DNA of 64,000 nucleotides. Source: Combretum micranthum. Lineage: Eukaryota; Streptophyta; Magnoliopsida; Myrtales; Combretaceae. The notes under the pieces were generated by a model. The model was not told the origin of the DNA. It made no database searches and saw only the letters and a program-made list of their open reading frames with translations. Shown one piece after another: positions 10,825 through 23,716 of this stretch (its first letter is position 1; each line of letters begins with the position of its first letter). The stretch covers positions 868,001 to 932,000 of the forward strand of contig JAMXBD010000056.1 of the NCBI GenBank assembly GCA_024138025.1, in the 5' to 3' direction. A program made the position numbers and the translations under genes.

Positions 10825-12202
10825 ATGTCAAGTTGGTACTTTTTGTTGTACGATAACTTATGCACAAGTGACGATCCGATCATCCAGAAAAACTTTACCT
10901 AGAACAAACAAACACACCTAAAACATATTATACAAACTTAGAACATCCACTAACATCCACTAACCTAGGACAGATACTCAAGCCTAGAATATTGGTAAAA
11001 GAACCTAGGACATCCTTTAACTTGGAACAAAAGAGCAAACCTAGTACATAAAGAAAGATTTAGGACATTCATCAACCTAGTATAAAATAAAAGACCTAGG
11101 ACATTTTGAGCTCGTTTGTTCCACGTCGAATGTCATAAGTTATAACATATGTTCCAGGTATTTTTGGAAGTTTTAGGTCATCGTACACCTAAAACAAATG
11201 CGAACACTTAGAACAAATTAAGAACATCTAGGACATTCGTCAACCTAGTATAAAATAAAGGACCTAAAATATTTCGATCTCATTTATTCCAGGTCAAATG
11301 TTCTAGGTCAAATGTCCTAGATTATAACATATGTTCCAAGTCGTTTTAAAAGTTTCAGGCTATCGTACACATAGAACAAATGTGAATACCTAATACATTC
11401 GTCAATCTAGTACAAAATAAACGACATAGGACATTTCGAACTCATTTGTTCTAGGTTAAATGTCCTAGATTATAACATATGTTCCAGGTCGTTTTGAAAG
11501 TTCCACGTCATTGTACACCTAGAACAAATGAGAACACCTAAAACAAATTAAGAACACTTAGGACATTCGCCAATCTAATACAAAATAAAGGACCTAGGAG
11601 ATTTCAAACTCGTTTGTTCCAAGTCAAATGTCCTAGCTTATAACATATGGTTTAGGTCGTTTTGGAAATTCCAACTCATTGTATACCTAGAATAAATTAA
11701 GAAATATAGGATATTCATCAACCTAGTACAAAATAAAGGACCTAGCATATTTCAAACTCATTTGTTCTAGGTTAAATGTCTCAAGTTATAACGTATGTTC
11801 TAAGTCCTTTTGGAAGTTTCGGGTCATCGTACACCTAAAATAAATACGAACACCCAGAACAAATTAAGAACTTCAAGGACATTCGTTTACCTGGTATAAA
11901 ATAAAGGACCTAGGACATTTGTTTGTTCTAGATTAAATGTCCTAGGTTATAACATATGTTTCAGATCGTTTTGAAAGTTCTAGGTTATCGTACATCTAAA
12001 ACAAATACGAACACTTAGAACAAATTAAGAACACCTAAAATATTCATCAATCTAGTACATAATAAAAGACCTAAAATATTCTAAGCTCATTTGTTTCAAG
12101 TCAAATATGGAGGTTATAAAATCCAAGTGTTCTTGTTTTTTTGACATTCATCCAATGGCTGTGCTTTACACTTGTGCAAGTCTGTTAAAAGCGACTTGAC
12201 AT
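10825..12202. mobile_element. inverted-repeat-bounded element carrying a tandem array
   Basis: The left end carries ATGTCAAGT (10825-10833) and TGCACAAGTG (10861-10870). The right end carries both words in inverted order (CACTTGTGCA at about 12169-12178, ACTTGACAT at 12194-12202). The interior is almost entirely the ~165-bp tandem array entered separately. No transposase is encoded, so this would be a non-autonomous DNA element of unknown superfamily. No convincing target duplication was found. It lies about 520 bp upstream of the TFIIE-beta start codon. Confidence 0.5.
10900..12110. repeat. imperfect ~165-bp tandem array, seven unit starts
   Basis: The unit start GACCTAGGACATTT (with variation) recurs at 11093, 11261, 11423, 11591, 11739, 11907 and 12068, i.e. 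spacings of 168, 162, 168, 148, 168 and 161 bp; more decayed sequence of the same kind extends left to about 10900. Each unit itself contains inverted words: ATTTGTTCTAGGT against ACCTAGAACAAAT, and AATGTCCTAGG against CCTAGGACATT. The array is therefore a repetition of a foldable unit. Confidence 0.9.
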
Positions 12203-12725
12203 AATAAGTGCGACCCATACTCTAAAGCAGGAAAAATTGCTTTATATCAACCCGGAGCGGCTATAACGAGAGGGGTACGAAAGCACCCAGCTGATAGCCT
12301 GAATCCGTCAACATCGCCACCCCCGCTGCATCGACCACCACGGTGGCGGCTTCAGGAGCACAACAGTAGACGAAAGGTCACGAATAAGAGGTTATAAGAT
12401 TGAATTCGAAATCAAAATCGGAACCGAAACCGGGAACATAGAGAACGATTTAAGATCCAGAAACCCTATTGGCCAAAGTTCTCATCCTTCAGTCACAGAA
12501 CATCTATAATTATTGCTATCATCCATTAATTTCAGTTAGGACGAAGAATTCCTCAATTTTTCAACTTGGGATTAGAGTTAGGGTTTCAATTCTGTTCATC
12601 CACGAAGTATCGATCTCGTAATTCCTGTAATCTTGTCAAGTTCACGACTTTTTTCTTTCAATCGAATCGAGTCAAGGAGACAAATATTGGGTCTGTGATT
12701 ATTTTTTGTTAATTGTTTGGATCAG
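12203..12725 (+). promoter_or_regulatory. 5' flank and probable 5' UTR of the TFIIE-beta gene
   Basis: Base composition changes here. Positions 12240-12370 are clearly GC-richer than the surroundings and contain a GCCACC / GGTGGC inverted pair at about 12314-12347. An inverted CCAAT box (ATTGG) is at about 12469. No clear TATA box is seen close to the start codon. The transcription start cannot be fixed from sequence alone. Confidence 0.4.
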
Positions 12726-14844
12726 ATGGCTTTGAAGGAGAGTTTAGAGAAGTTCAAGAAGCAGCAAGAGAGGAATCAATCATTACTCTCTAGCATTTCA
12801 TCTTCTCGACAACCTACGAGGACAAGTGTAAATAATGGCGTGTCGTCTTCAGTTAGTGTTAGAACTCCTGCTCCTGCGGTCAAGTTTTCCAATGATACCG
12901 AGAGGCTTCAGCATATTAATAGTATTCGTAAAGCACCTGTTGGTGCCCAGATGAAGCGGGTGATCGATCTTTTGTTCGAGGTTCGAATTCGATTCTCGAT
13001 AGTGCTTTTATATGCTGTCACTTTTTGTTTGTTACTTGCTGGGGTTAATTTGTGTGTTAGGAGGATCAATTTGTGTTCTTTTTCGGGTATTCAATTGCGG
13101 TTTAGTTGGTTCGTAATGATTGTTAGTGAGAGCAAGAGTTTCAGACTAAGTAGGGAAATAAGAGGGGAAGGAAAATTTTAGTCATTTACAGTACTATGGA
13201 ATTGTTTTAGATTAAACCAAGTAATTACGGGTTAGTTGCATCTTCTGTTTTATGTTATGGTACATTTGCAAGGTGTTCCATTGTTAGCTTGAGAATCTTA
13301 ATCTGAACTGAAGAAAGTGTAAGTTTTTTATTGATATTTGAACTGGATGAGATATAGGTATCTTCTTACTTTGATTAGTTAACATTCACAGACAAGAGCA
13401 GCGCTCACACCGGAACAGATAAATGAAGCATGCTATGTTGATATGAATTCCAATAAAGCTGTCTTTGACAGTTTGGCGAAAAATCCTAAGGTGAACTATG
13501 ATGGAAGGCGCTTTTCTTACAAGGTAACTGTCACAGAATATGCAGACGATTGAGCCTGAAGATTTCCTCTGTTTCCCACAGCTGCTTTGCTCTAATTATT
13601 TTCACTGGTTCTTAAATGTTTGTAGTCCAAGCATGATTTGAAGGATAAGAAAGAGTTATTGATTTTGATAAGAAAATTCCCAGAGGGCATTGCTGTTATT
13701 GACCTTAAGGATGCATATCCAACAGTAATGGAGGACTTACAGGTAGAGTTCTCGTCTTATTCTCTTTTGTTGTCGTCTTTGATGGTTTTTGAAATTAATT
13801 TTGAAGTCACTGTCAACAAAGATACAGGAGAAAATGTCGTTAAACTGCTTGTGTACTTGAGGAATATGTTACTAACAGAAACTATTTTTAAATTATTGGC
13901 AAATGAAACTGGGTGTGCGTGTGAGGAATATATGATAAGGGACTAAGCCAAAATGGCAACGATGGCAAGTATTAGAATGCTGGACTGCGAATGTTTCTTT
14001 TTTCTTTAAAATCCCTTAATGTTCTGGAAGATAGCATTGCCATCAGAATACACGCACACACATACATGTGTACATTCATACAAAGTCACAACACAAATTC
14101 CATTATTAAAGTAAAGGCATTGCAACTAGTTGAGGTGGAGATTAAACAAGGATTTTTAATTTTAGTGTGTGTCAATTTGATGCAAAACAGCCAACAAAGT
14201 TGGGTTTATGCCTATATTGTGAAGTCAATCCAATTTTCGGTTTGTCAAGGTTCCAGGAATTATTCATTCTGTTGAGAAGAATATCTTTGAGGTTCTTTTG
14301 GCTGACTGGAGCTTTTAATTTCATTTCTGAGCCGTTTTGATGCAATGGCTTGCTTCTCATGTGGTTTACTTTTTTCCTAAGTGTTTCTTCCTTTCACATC
14401 ATTTAGACTTGTTCAAACTTCGTTATGAATTCCTAAGGTTGATCCTTTTAAATTTATAGGAATCATTTCTACTACCGCATTGATCGTTTACTTTTGTAGG
14501 CTTTGAAAGCTGCTGGACAGATTTGGCTTCTGTCTAATTTTGATTCGCAAGAAGATATTGCTTACCCAAATGATCCTAAAGTTCCTATTAAAGTGGATGA
14601 TGATCTTAAAAAACTTTTCCATCAGATTGAATTGCCACGTGACATGCTTGACATTGAGAAGGACCTGCAAAAGAATGGGATGAAGCCAGCAACCAATACT
14701 GCAAAGAGGAGGGCAGCTGCCCAAATTCAAGGGATTTCTTCTTCCAAGCACAAACCCAAGAAAAAGAAGCATGAGATCAGCAAGAGGACTAAGCTTACTA
14801 ATGTGCATCTTCCAGAACTTTTTCAGAACCTCAATAATTCCTGA
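12726..14844 (+). CDS. transcription initiation factor IIE subunit beta (TFIIE-beta), four exons
   Basis: Exons are 12726-12980, 13392-13523, 13626-13742 and 14500-14844, all joined in phase 0, giving 282 aa, close to the usual length of plant TFIIE-beta. The start is the ATG at 12726 (MALKESLEKFKKQQERNQS). In the family this protein pairs with TFIIE-alpha in the nucleus and helps recruit and regulate TFIIH at RNA polymerase II promoters. Residues about 67-170 form the TFIIE-beta core winged-helix region (APVGAQMKRVIDLLFE, then TRAALTPEQINEACYVDMNS, NYDGRRFSYK, LKDAYPTVMEDLQ). The C-terminus is basic (KHKPKKKKHEISKRTK), as expected for DNA contact. All junctions are GT-AG; the first donor (GAG|GTTCGA) is weak but the protein alignment fixes it. 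I see no damage. Upstream lies a tandem-array element ending at 12202. Single-copy housekeeping expression is inferred from the family. Confidence 0.93.
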
Positions 14845-15540
14845 TATTGCAGGTTATATAAACTTGGCTACGTGTACTGTCGTCGCATAATTAGTCTGGA
14901 TTAGACACAACAGGTTTTGATGGAGTGAGTGGGTGTAGCCTGGGCTACATAGATTTTTCACCGAGATATAACCTGTTCTCAATACTTTCAAATGTTAAAT
15001 GACATATTCTTCCCAAAAGAATAGCTCCTTGTACTTTGTTATTGGGATCTTGGTAACAGTTACTCGATTGATCTTTATTCCCTACTTTTGTGGCAACTGT
15101 AGTGGCAGTATGAAGAATTAAGCACCCCAGAGTGCTTTTGTTTTAGTTTTTTTATTTTTTTCCTGATATTGGGTTAAGGAAAATAATGTTAACTTCATGG
15201 AGAAAAATGGGGATGCAATGCTACTATTCCTTGATCTTGCAAGAAATTGCTACAGCACAAACCTATCAAGAAAATGCTATTCCCATGCCTTCTGTTTTTT
15301 TTTCTCTTATGCAATGGCATGACTGAGGGGTTTGTAACCTTATTGCTATAAAAGTGAGCTGCCTTGGGATACTAACCTTAGTTTTTGCATTGGTCAAGAT
15401 GTTACATTTGTTTTACATTGTCACTCCTGTTTTGTCTACAATAGGGTATGGTTATTGCTTAAAGTAGTTTGATTGTTTGTTACTATTATTAACCTTTATT
15501 GCCACTTTATCCATCCTTCATCGTTCTGGTAAAATCTAAT
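14845..15540 (+). other. 3' flank of the TFIIE-beta gene
   Basis: It probably holds the 3' UTR. Composition stays gene-like (T-rich, not extremely AT-rich) to about 15500. No other coding region is recognised. Confidence 0.45.
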
Positions 15541-15544
15541 GTTG

Positions 15545-15985
15545 TTAGAACCAGATCGTGGGTTGACCTGGTTAAGTTAGGGGGTCAAGGATTGAACTGG
15601 GTTTAACCAGAGATTGAATTAAGATCATGGAAAAGTAAAAATATAAGAGATAATTTAATTGTGAAAGAACAATGTATATGATATTACTCAATCCAACTTA
15701 TATTTGGATCAAATTCATCAATTAATTATTAAATAAACGTGATATAATGATTATATTTTATAAATTTATAATAAAATATGAATAAAAGTTTAATTTTTAG
15801 TTTTTTTTTTTTTTTAAGGTTTAGATCAATTGCTCTGACCTTTTGGATTTTCTAGTTCAATCCGGTTCAAGCGTTCGAGTCAATTTAAGTTTTATTGGTT
15901 TGATGCAAAAACGAGTCTTAGACAAGATCTGGTCTGATGTTAGTGTTAGTTCCGATTGAATCAGACTGAATTGGCCGGTTCGAGC
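15545..15985. mobile_element. possible MITE with GGTT/AACC-rich ends
   Basis: The left end (GTTAGAACCAGATCG, GGTTGACCTGGTT) and the inverted right end (GTCGAAACTAGCTCGAACCGG) are loosely complementary, enclosing AT-rich DNA. The ends are diverged and no target duplication was found. Confidence 0.35.
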
Positions 15986-17349
15986 TAGTTTCGACACCAA
16001 TGGTAAAATCAAGAGATGTGCTTCCTTCCATTAATGCTCATTCCCCCATCATATCTCTTGATGGTTGTGGAGCACGATAGGATGGATTACTTGATTATCA
16101 TCATTTTCTCGTTGGAAATAAACAACGTTTGCATGGTAAGAATGGACTGTTGCTATTGCTTTGTTAGTGTATTGAGGCATCTTGTCTTGGAAGCAACTTC
16201 TGTTTTTTTTCATTTCAATTAGGAGTGTGTGCGGATGGCCTAATAATTTTGAAGTTATCGGTATTAGTTTACTAAGTGAAATGGATGAGATTTGAGGCTT
16301 TTGCCTACTTTAAAGGGATTGTAGGTCAATAAGTGGTTACGATGGGCCATATAAATAAATGATACGATTATTTTTCCTTTGTCCATGTCTTCTCTCGAAA
16401 ATTTATTTAATAGGTAGTACACATTATTTATTTGTAATCACTATTGAAAATCTTGTTTAAATTGTACACACAAATGACATAAAAAATTGCAATAATAAAA
16501 TTAAATGTTAAATAGATATAATATTAAATCATTCATCATCCATCATGGTTAGGTCATTGACTAATATATATAAAATGAAATTAGCATAGTACTGTAAGGC
16601 AAAATGCATTGTAAAATTTAATTTTGTTTCCCCACCATAGTGCTCGAAACAGCGATGTCTCATGCTACCAATTACAGGAATGATCATTTGTAAATACTAA
16701 TTAAGTGGAACCAAGCACGAGCCCTAGCGGCAACTTGGCTCGATCCAGTCAAAACTAACATGTCCCGATACCTCTAAAGGATAAATCATAACCACTTGTT
16801 CAAGATTGGGTAGGCAACAAGTTCATGAGCTTAATGGTTCATCTGTGCTAGACCTGGGAAGAGAAGGAAAAAAAAAAAAAAAGGAAAGGATTTGCATTTA
16901 TTTATTTGAACTATATCTAATTTGAAATATAATATCAATAATTTAGGGGAAAAAGAACTAAAAGAGAAAATGAAAAGAGAAAAATTAGCCCCTCATTATT
17001 AAATAAGGGAAACTTTTTTTTTAATAAGATTTTATATATACCACTTAGACCACCATTAAAAGTGTTTTTAATGTTATGGATGGGAAAGATCAATTTTTCA
17101 TTTTAATTTATATTTTAATTTTTAATTTTTCAGTTTTACATTGCTACCTCACTTAGGATCAACAAATCCATAGGTCTAAGAACTTGATTTACCTCTCACA
17201 TATGGACCAAATGGTATTTGCAGGTAGTTCAAGACTTGTTCTCTTAGATTGAGTCTTGATCCCAACCAAATGCGGTGGTTTTAAGTTGGCTCATAAATTA
17301 GAATTGACCAAATATTGAACTCTATCTGTAACAACAATAAAAATTGTTT
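15986..17349. other. intergenic stretch without recognised genes
   Basis: AT-rich, with a poly(A) run at about 16868-16882. Short open frames here have no recognisable domain. Confidence 0.5.
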
Positions 17350-19140
17350 AGATTTCATTACATTAATATGATACAAGCAGACAATGTATCTGAAATAACC
17401 CAAACCTTCACATATATTAGAAATTGGGTTTAGATATATTTGAATGAATTAAATTAATTATAAGATATAACTAGACAAGTTGACATAACTAGATTAATAA
17501 TTAATTAAATCGAATTTGAGATTTGATATCTAAATTCTCTAAACAAGTTATTAGAATGTATATAGGATTCCTAAACCCTTAATTCTTAGCCAAAACTGTA
17601 ATTCCTGAATCCTCATAAAATTTGAGTTCGTTTGCTTGAATAAAAATATCAGTTCTTAAACCCGAACTCAAACTAAATATATTTTTATCTAAAATAAATT
17701 CATAAATTAAGTTCTTATTTAGGTTCTTAATTTCTAACCTATTAGTTCAGAAATCATCTTCTAAATACTTCTAGAACTATAGATATTGATCTTATAATTC
17801 TAAATTTAATACATTATTTTGAAAATATATTTATATTTATCTCTTCCCTTTTACATTTCTTTTTCTTCCTTGCCTTTTATGTTTCTTTCTCTCTCTCTCT
17901 CTCCCTTTCTCTCTTTTCTTCTTCTTCTTTTCCCGTATCTATTTTTTTTCTACTCCTTTCCTTTTTCTTTTTCTCTCAAATTCTTCTCTTTAAATCTCAA
18001 ATTCAAGAAGGAATAAAAGATTATCAAGTTAGAAATGGGGATTGGAGAAGGAAATCAAGCTAGAAGTATAAAGAAAACTCAAGTGTGCATGTGTTCTTGG
18101 ATAGATAAGTTTTCTATTTCAATTTATCTTTTACTTTAATTGTTCTTTATATGTTTATATAATGTATGGATGTTATAAATAAGTTAAAAGTGCTGTTTAT
18201 ATATGTATTTATTGGATTTATGGTTAATGGGAGTTAGTATTGTGATGAGGAAAATGATGAATTGAGAATAGAAGTTTGATGGACTAGTTTGAAGTGTTGA
18301 AGTGTTTGGGTTGTTTAAAATGATATTTGAAGTGTTTGATATGTTGAAAGTAAAGTATATTCATGTTTGAAGTTGATAATACATTTTGGAAGACGTTTGA
18401 AGTTGTATATGTGTCTAAAATGATGTTTGAAGTTGATAAAAATGTTTTCAAAAGTCATTTTCAAAAGAACACGAGCTGTCATAAAAACATTTTTGTGACA
18501 AGCCATGTCACAAAACATGTCAAAGGTTTTTTCTTTAAAATTTTAAGTGACATTTTGGAGACATGGTTTGTCCCCAAGCCATGTCGTTGGCTATGGTGAT
18601 ATTCCCAGGTCGACATTTTGGAGACATGGCCTATCCCCAAGCAGTGTCATTGGATGTGGCGATATTTCCAGGTCGACATTTTGGAGACACGACTTGTCCC
18701 TTAGCCATGTCCCTTGAAAAGTTAAATTTTCAAATTTGACATATTTTCGTATTTTCATCATAAATTTTTCATCCGACCTTCGATTGAGGTGATTCAAGTT
18801 GCTTTGGAAATCTTAAAAAGAGATATACAATTTTTGTGTTTTGAGTTTTTACAAATTCAAAAAGTATCGCTGCTTAAATTTTAGTTCTTTCCAGCTGTTG
18901 TGTTTTCTTAAACAAAGTCAAAACTCGTATTTGCTTTCTAAATGTTTGTTGTTTAGTGTAAATAAATCTTTTTAAGTTAAAATGAGATAGATAAGTGATA
19001 TTTGATATGTTATGTTTTGTGATAAGAAACTGTAATTAAAGTGAAAAGAATTACTTTGACAGACAAAGGAGAACTGTCCATATTTTGGCGGGCGATATTC
19101 GCAGCCATAGTGGGATTCCACATTAATGTCTAACCTAATA
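17350..19140 (+). repeat. LTR-like relic with pyrimidine tract and hairpin repeats
   Basis: A long C/T-rich tract (17870-17990) leads into a purine-rich stretch and AT-rich DNA, then a 63-bp tandem hairpin patch (18549-18718). The word TCTCAAATTCTTCTCTTTAA resembles the minus strand of the relic at 330-1230. It probably derives from the same broad class of LTR element in opposite orientation. Ends not found. Confidence 0.4.
18549..18718. repeat. 63-bp tandem hairpin repeat, 2.7 copies
   Basis: GACATTTTGGAGACA starts at 18549, 18612 and 18675, exactly 63 bp apart. Each unit contains GACATGG and an inverted CCATGTC or variant about 12 bases later. The first copy is perfect (7-bp stem); the others carry one or two changes. 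TCGACATTTTGGAGACA joins one unit to the next. Confidence 0.85.
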
Positions 19141-19828
19141 GAGTTTAATAAAAGTTTGATATAAGTTTTTATATGAATTTGGTATAAGTGGATGTTAGTT
19201 TAATTTCTTATATGAGTTCTTTCCTTAACAATGATGGATATCTAACATATCTTCTGAGATGGTTTCTAATCTATCTTCTGGGATATCTTCTACCTCTGTT
19301 TGGATTTCATTTTCAAGGTACGCAGTAACTTGTGTGTTTGATGTTAGAATAGACATATAAAATGGATTAAGAACAATGGGCTTCCTTTATATTATAAAAG
19401 CTCTTAGGCTCTTTCCAAGCCCATTTACGAGCTCAATACATTACTAAAGAAAAGAAAGCTTCAATTTCAACCATTAGATCTTTAGGAATGATCCAAAGGC
19501 TAACATCAGCTTCCAACATCTATAAACAGGAGGCTACTCTTTTTATTCAAGTTAGAATTCTGCATATTACTAAGTTTAAGAGCATGCAATACGAAAAAAA
19601 AAAAATCAAGACATCTACTTCATGACGAACGAGTGAAGAATGAAATCTAACTTATTAGATCTTTTGTCACACTCACATACTTGAGAAAATGGGTTTGCTT
19701 GTTCTTCCTCCCACGACTCTCTTTTTGTGACATCCTACACGTGCCGTCAGTTCAAGACTTATCTAAGGTCAATCGTCACACCTATCGCATGTGATCGACC
19801 AACTATAGTAACTCTACTATACATTATT

Positions 19829-21440
19829 TGGCAACTCCACTAGGGATAGAGTAAGTTTTGACAAAAATGGCACCTCCAAGCAAGAGAGCTGGGCAAGAAG
19901 CAAACCCCTAAGATTAGGAGAATTATCTTGATGTAATTGAGTAGACTCACGCGGTTGAGGACAATTTCGCTCCTATGGCTATGCAAACTCCTACAGTTGA
20001 TAGTACGCTCATAATATGCACTATGCAGGAGAAAACTTGGGCTCTCAACCAATTCTTGAATGCCGTCATGCAATTTCTACCATGTATAACTGGAATTGCA
20101 ACTGCTTCGAGAAGCATGCTTCCTAGGATAACTTTACCTGCATTGGGAGTCCAAGTGGCTAGCACTACACCAGTCGTTGCTATTACATAAGGCACTCCAC
20201 ACGAAACCCTACATAATGCTTAACACAAGTAAACCAATGCTATCGCTGCTGAAAATGATGAAGGACATGGGTAGGAGCCATTGCAGCCTTTGCTGCATCT
20301 AACTCCAAGAGATCCCATGCCTGCTGTTAGAGAAGGGGCAAAGATCCATCTTAAAGGCTCCTCCTCCTCTAGATGTAATGTCTAGCCACTTACGGCTGGC
20401 ATAGCTACATCTTCTAGCATTACCCCTACTCCTTAAGTAGGAGTCAATACATCATTTGCTTCCACGTCATATGTGACGAAGGAAGACCTCGAAAAGTACC
20501 TGAGACAAGTGCAAGCTGGGTCTGCTTTTAGTGTCATCAATCTGACGGTTCCATACCAGTAGAGGATTGCGGAGAAACCTTATCCCAAGTACTACACTAG
20601 TCTAAAGTTTATCAAACTTAAGGGAAATAGAGTAGTTCTAAGGACCACCTTCTCAAGTTTATTATGGACTGGATGATAACCTAAAGCTCAATGAATTCTC
20701 TAAGTCACTAATAGAGAAGGCATACACCTGATATGATAATCTCACCACCAGCTCCATTAACGCATGAGGGACAATGTACAAAATGTTTCATGAGAAATTT
20801 TTTAAAACTCAAGAATGAGTGACACTGACCGACATGGGATGTATTAGACAACGCCTGAAGGAAGATCTGATCGATTACATAGAGCGCTTTAAGGAATACT
20901 CCTTGGATATCCAAGATATGTGTGGTGAAAAGAAACTTGTAAAAATCTACATCTAAGGTATGTTCACAGAGTATGCTGTGCACTTAGAGAATTTGTCATT
21001 TGGGTACTTCTCGAAGCTAGTAGAGAACACTCGAAGGACTAATAATTCCATTATCAAACAAAAGGGTGACCCAAGTAAGTAGAGGCACGCATCAACGAGC
21101 ATTACTCAAGGGAGAAACTTCAAAAGTAGCAAGAAACCCATAAGAGATAGTGCTCAAGAAGTTCCACCTTTCCTATATGTTATGGATAAAGTTCATGTTG
21201 TCCTTAACCAATGGTTGAAGGATGGTTTTCTCAGATTGCCAAGGGTTGAGCGGGAACCTGCTGCATAAGAGAGAGGAGATGCAAAGTTCTATGGGTTCCA
21301 CAGGATGACGGGACACCCAGCAAAAGATCATCAGAGCTGAAGAGGATTTTTAATGATAAGATTCGCAATGGAGAACTTGAACTTGAAGACCATGATGCGC
21401 AAATGATGGATGATCAAGGCACAGATAATGAATAGCATTT
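19829..21440 (+). pseudogene. broken Ty3/gypsy retrotransposon gag region
   Basis: Position 19829-19847 reads TTGGCAACTCCACTAGGGA, resembling the primer-binding region that follows the 5' LTR in many plant gypsy elements. A start (MAPPSKRAGQEANP) is at 19867. After many stops and frame changes, gag-like blocks are readable: VPYQ then RIAEKPYPKYYTS near 20550; LIDYIERFKKYS-like and GMFTEYAVHLENL near 20860-20990; HVVLNQWLKDGF near 21190; KFYGFHRMTGHPAKDH near 21283; IFNDKIRNGELELEDHDAQM near 21340. This is the capsid region to the cysteine/histidine-rich part typical of gag. No protease, reverse transcriptase or integrase follows, so the element is truncated as well as mutated. It cannot make a product. 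Confidence 0.75.
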
Positions 21441-22053
21441 TTTTTAAGTAATATCAATTGTGTACTAAAGGCAGAAGCTGCCTATTGCTTATTCCCATCT
21501 TGTAATATTGAAGAGAAATAAAGTAAAAAATAATGATAATGCAGTGTTTTTAAGCATTATTTTACAATCTTAATATTTTCACATCGATAATTAAGGAGTT
21601 TGGCTGGACTTCCATTATTAGTGTTCATTTTTTTTCCATTATTTTTTTAGTTATCTACATTTAATCTAGCAACCTGCCTATTAGAACCTCTTTATATGGT
21701 AATTGATGCCGGAAGACAAAGTACCCATGATGCATTCCTTAATTTTGGAAACACAACCAAACTAAAAGGGGGTATAAAATAAAATTCACCGTTTAATATA
21801 TAACTATAGGATCTTCCATAAGCATAAGCATATGTGTGTACGAAAATTAAAATATAAAAAACAAAAGAATGGAACAGCTAAAAGGGAGAAGAGAGAGGGA
21901 GAAAGAGAGTGAAGTATATATAAATAATTTTTTTTGGTAAAAAAAAGAAAGAGAGAGTGTGGAGTGTATAAAAAATAACTACCAATACTCTGTTTCTTAT
22001 TTTTTGATACAAATAGCTTACATTTGCTTAATAATAATATATATACACACACA
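21441..22053. other. AT-rich intergenic stretch
   Basis: No gene is seen. It contains purine-rich runs at about 21870-21960 and a TA/CA simple repeat at 22032-22052, into which the next Helitron inserted. Confidence 0.5.
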
Positions 22054-22412
22054 CTAGCAGACGTTGCACTTATATTGCGTGTGTAAATTTCACAATACTC
22101 ATGGGAAATCTAAATATTTTTATCATAAAATATAAATGTTTGACCGAAAAAATCTATCTAGATTTTGGATTAAATACCGTAAAAAATATTAAAATTATTG
22201 TTACTTTTCTTACTTTAGATTTTAGTACAGAATTTTAAATATAAAAAGATGCGAAGAAGTAGTTATTAATTTAAAAAAGGGAAGTTATAAGTAAGAGGGA
22301 GTAGTTTTTGTTTTAAAATAGAAGTTATATATACACTAAATTTTAGATAAATAAAATGAAAATATAAATAATAAAGACACTAAATGCTGTCTTTTTACTT
22401 TAATAATATAGA
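22054..22412 (-). mobile_element. short non-autonomous Helitron (359 bp)
   Basis: On the minus strand it starts TCTATATTATTAAAG (22412 downward), the common 5' end of plant Helitrons, and ends GTCTGCTAG at 22054. The host bases at the borders are A and T, the AT target Helitrons use. There is no coding sequence and no target duplication, as expected. The last 35 bases resemble the end at 31533. Confidence 0.7.
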
Positions 22413-23716
22413 TAATATATAATGATTGGGAATATTACGGAAGCGTCTTTAAATACAAATAGGACAATATATACTTCCTATCTCAAAAAATTTACTGGGC
22501 ATGTAATCAAAGCTATGACAAAATAGCCATGAAGCATTTCAATGAAGAGATAAGTTTAAAGACATTCTAGTATATGGGTTGGCAATTCGTATGAACATGT
22601 AATATCCGTATTTAAACAAATTCCTTATTGCCCAAACTTCAATATCCTAGAAAGAAGATCTTTCTCTTAACAATGGCTTTATTCGACCAATAATAATTAA
22701 TACATAGATTCATACTACCGTCATTTGTCTTTCTAAATAAAATGGAGCTCCTTAACATGTGCGACGTCTGATAAGTTGGGGGCAAACCTGGACCTGAGAA
22801 AGGCTTTACCGATACTAAGATGTTATGTGTTCTAGCGAGTGGTTGCATAAGTATTAATAAAATTTTGATATATAAATAATTTTTTAAAATTTTATCAATC
22901 ATTACTACTATTTATTATTATTTCATTGATACTTCTATACTACTCATCCGGATACATGACGTGTTAGTACAAACGAGCCCTTTTTCCAAAAATGAAGTAA
23001 ACTAGAAATTGGAGATATAATTAAACATAACTTATTTGTTAAAAAATAAAAAGTTTGGTTTAACTATATGACTAGCCTCAAGCCGCTGATGATAAATATA
23101 TAAGACTCATAGTATAAAGAGAGTCACGACTTGTGGATGGTCAAGAATGTGGACAAAACTATCTGAACGCCATAATAAAAATTCTTTTTAATATGTTTTA
23201 ATTTCACTAGGAGTAGATCTCAATTCATGAATAGTGGTCATATTCATTCAAATTCCCTTTTAATTTAATAGGACCAGTGCCTACTTATTAGCATAACAAT
23301 AAAATCTAAACAAATTAGGAAATAATAACAATAAAGAAAACTATTTAAAATTTTAATTAATTAGGAAATGAAGTATTTATAGTTGGAATCACCCGGTGGA
23401 AGTCTGAAAATACACATAAGTGGTTGTCTCATATATATATTGCGTTGCTTGGTACTGAAGCAATTGCAATGAACCCTCTTAATGTTAAAAAAAATAAAAT
23501 AAAATAAAGGCCTTAGCAATCATGAAGTGAAAATTAAAACGAAATAATAAGCATACGGTAACCACAAAAATAATGCAACTACATGAAAACACAAGAAATT
23601 CGAGAAGCCCTAAAATTAAATGTCTGTAAAAAAAAAAAAAAAATTAAACTGTCTAACCCTTTATTAATCGATCTAGTGACCATTAATTTTGACAGACAAC
23701 CACACCAAAGACATAA
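22413..23716. other. AT-rich intergenic stretch downstream of the MADS locus
   Basis: No gene or defined element is recognised. Simple A-rich runs occur at about 23487-23508 and 23629-23644. Confidence 0.5.

Noticed and set aside
11093..12110. CRISPR-like array
   Set aside because: Units are imperfect throughout, without separate conserved repeats and unique spacers, and the genome is a plant nuclear one.
12717..13181. 154-aa continuous frame as an independent gene
   Set aside because: It is exon 1 of TFIIE-beta read through into intron 1; family alignment ends the exon at 12980.
17819..18016. Plus-strand frame rich in Phe, Leu and Ser
   Set aside because: Same reason: it is a CT-rich low-complexity tract inside an LTR-like relic.
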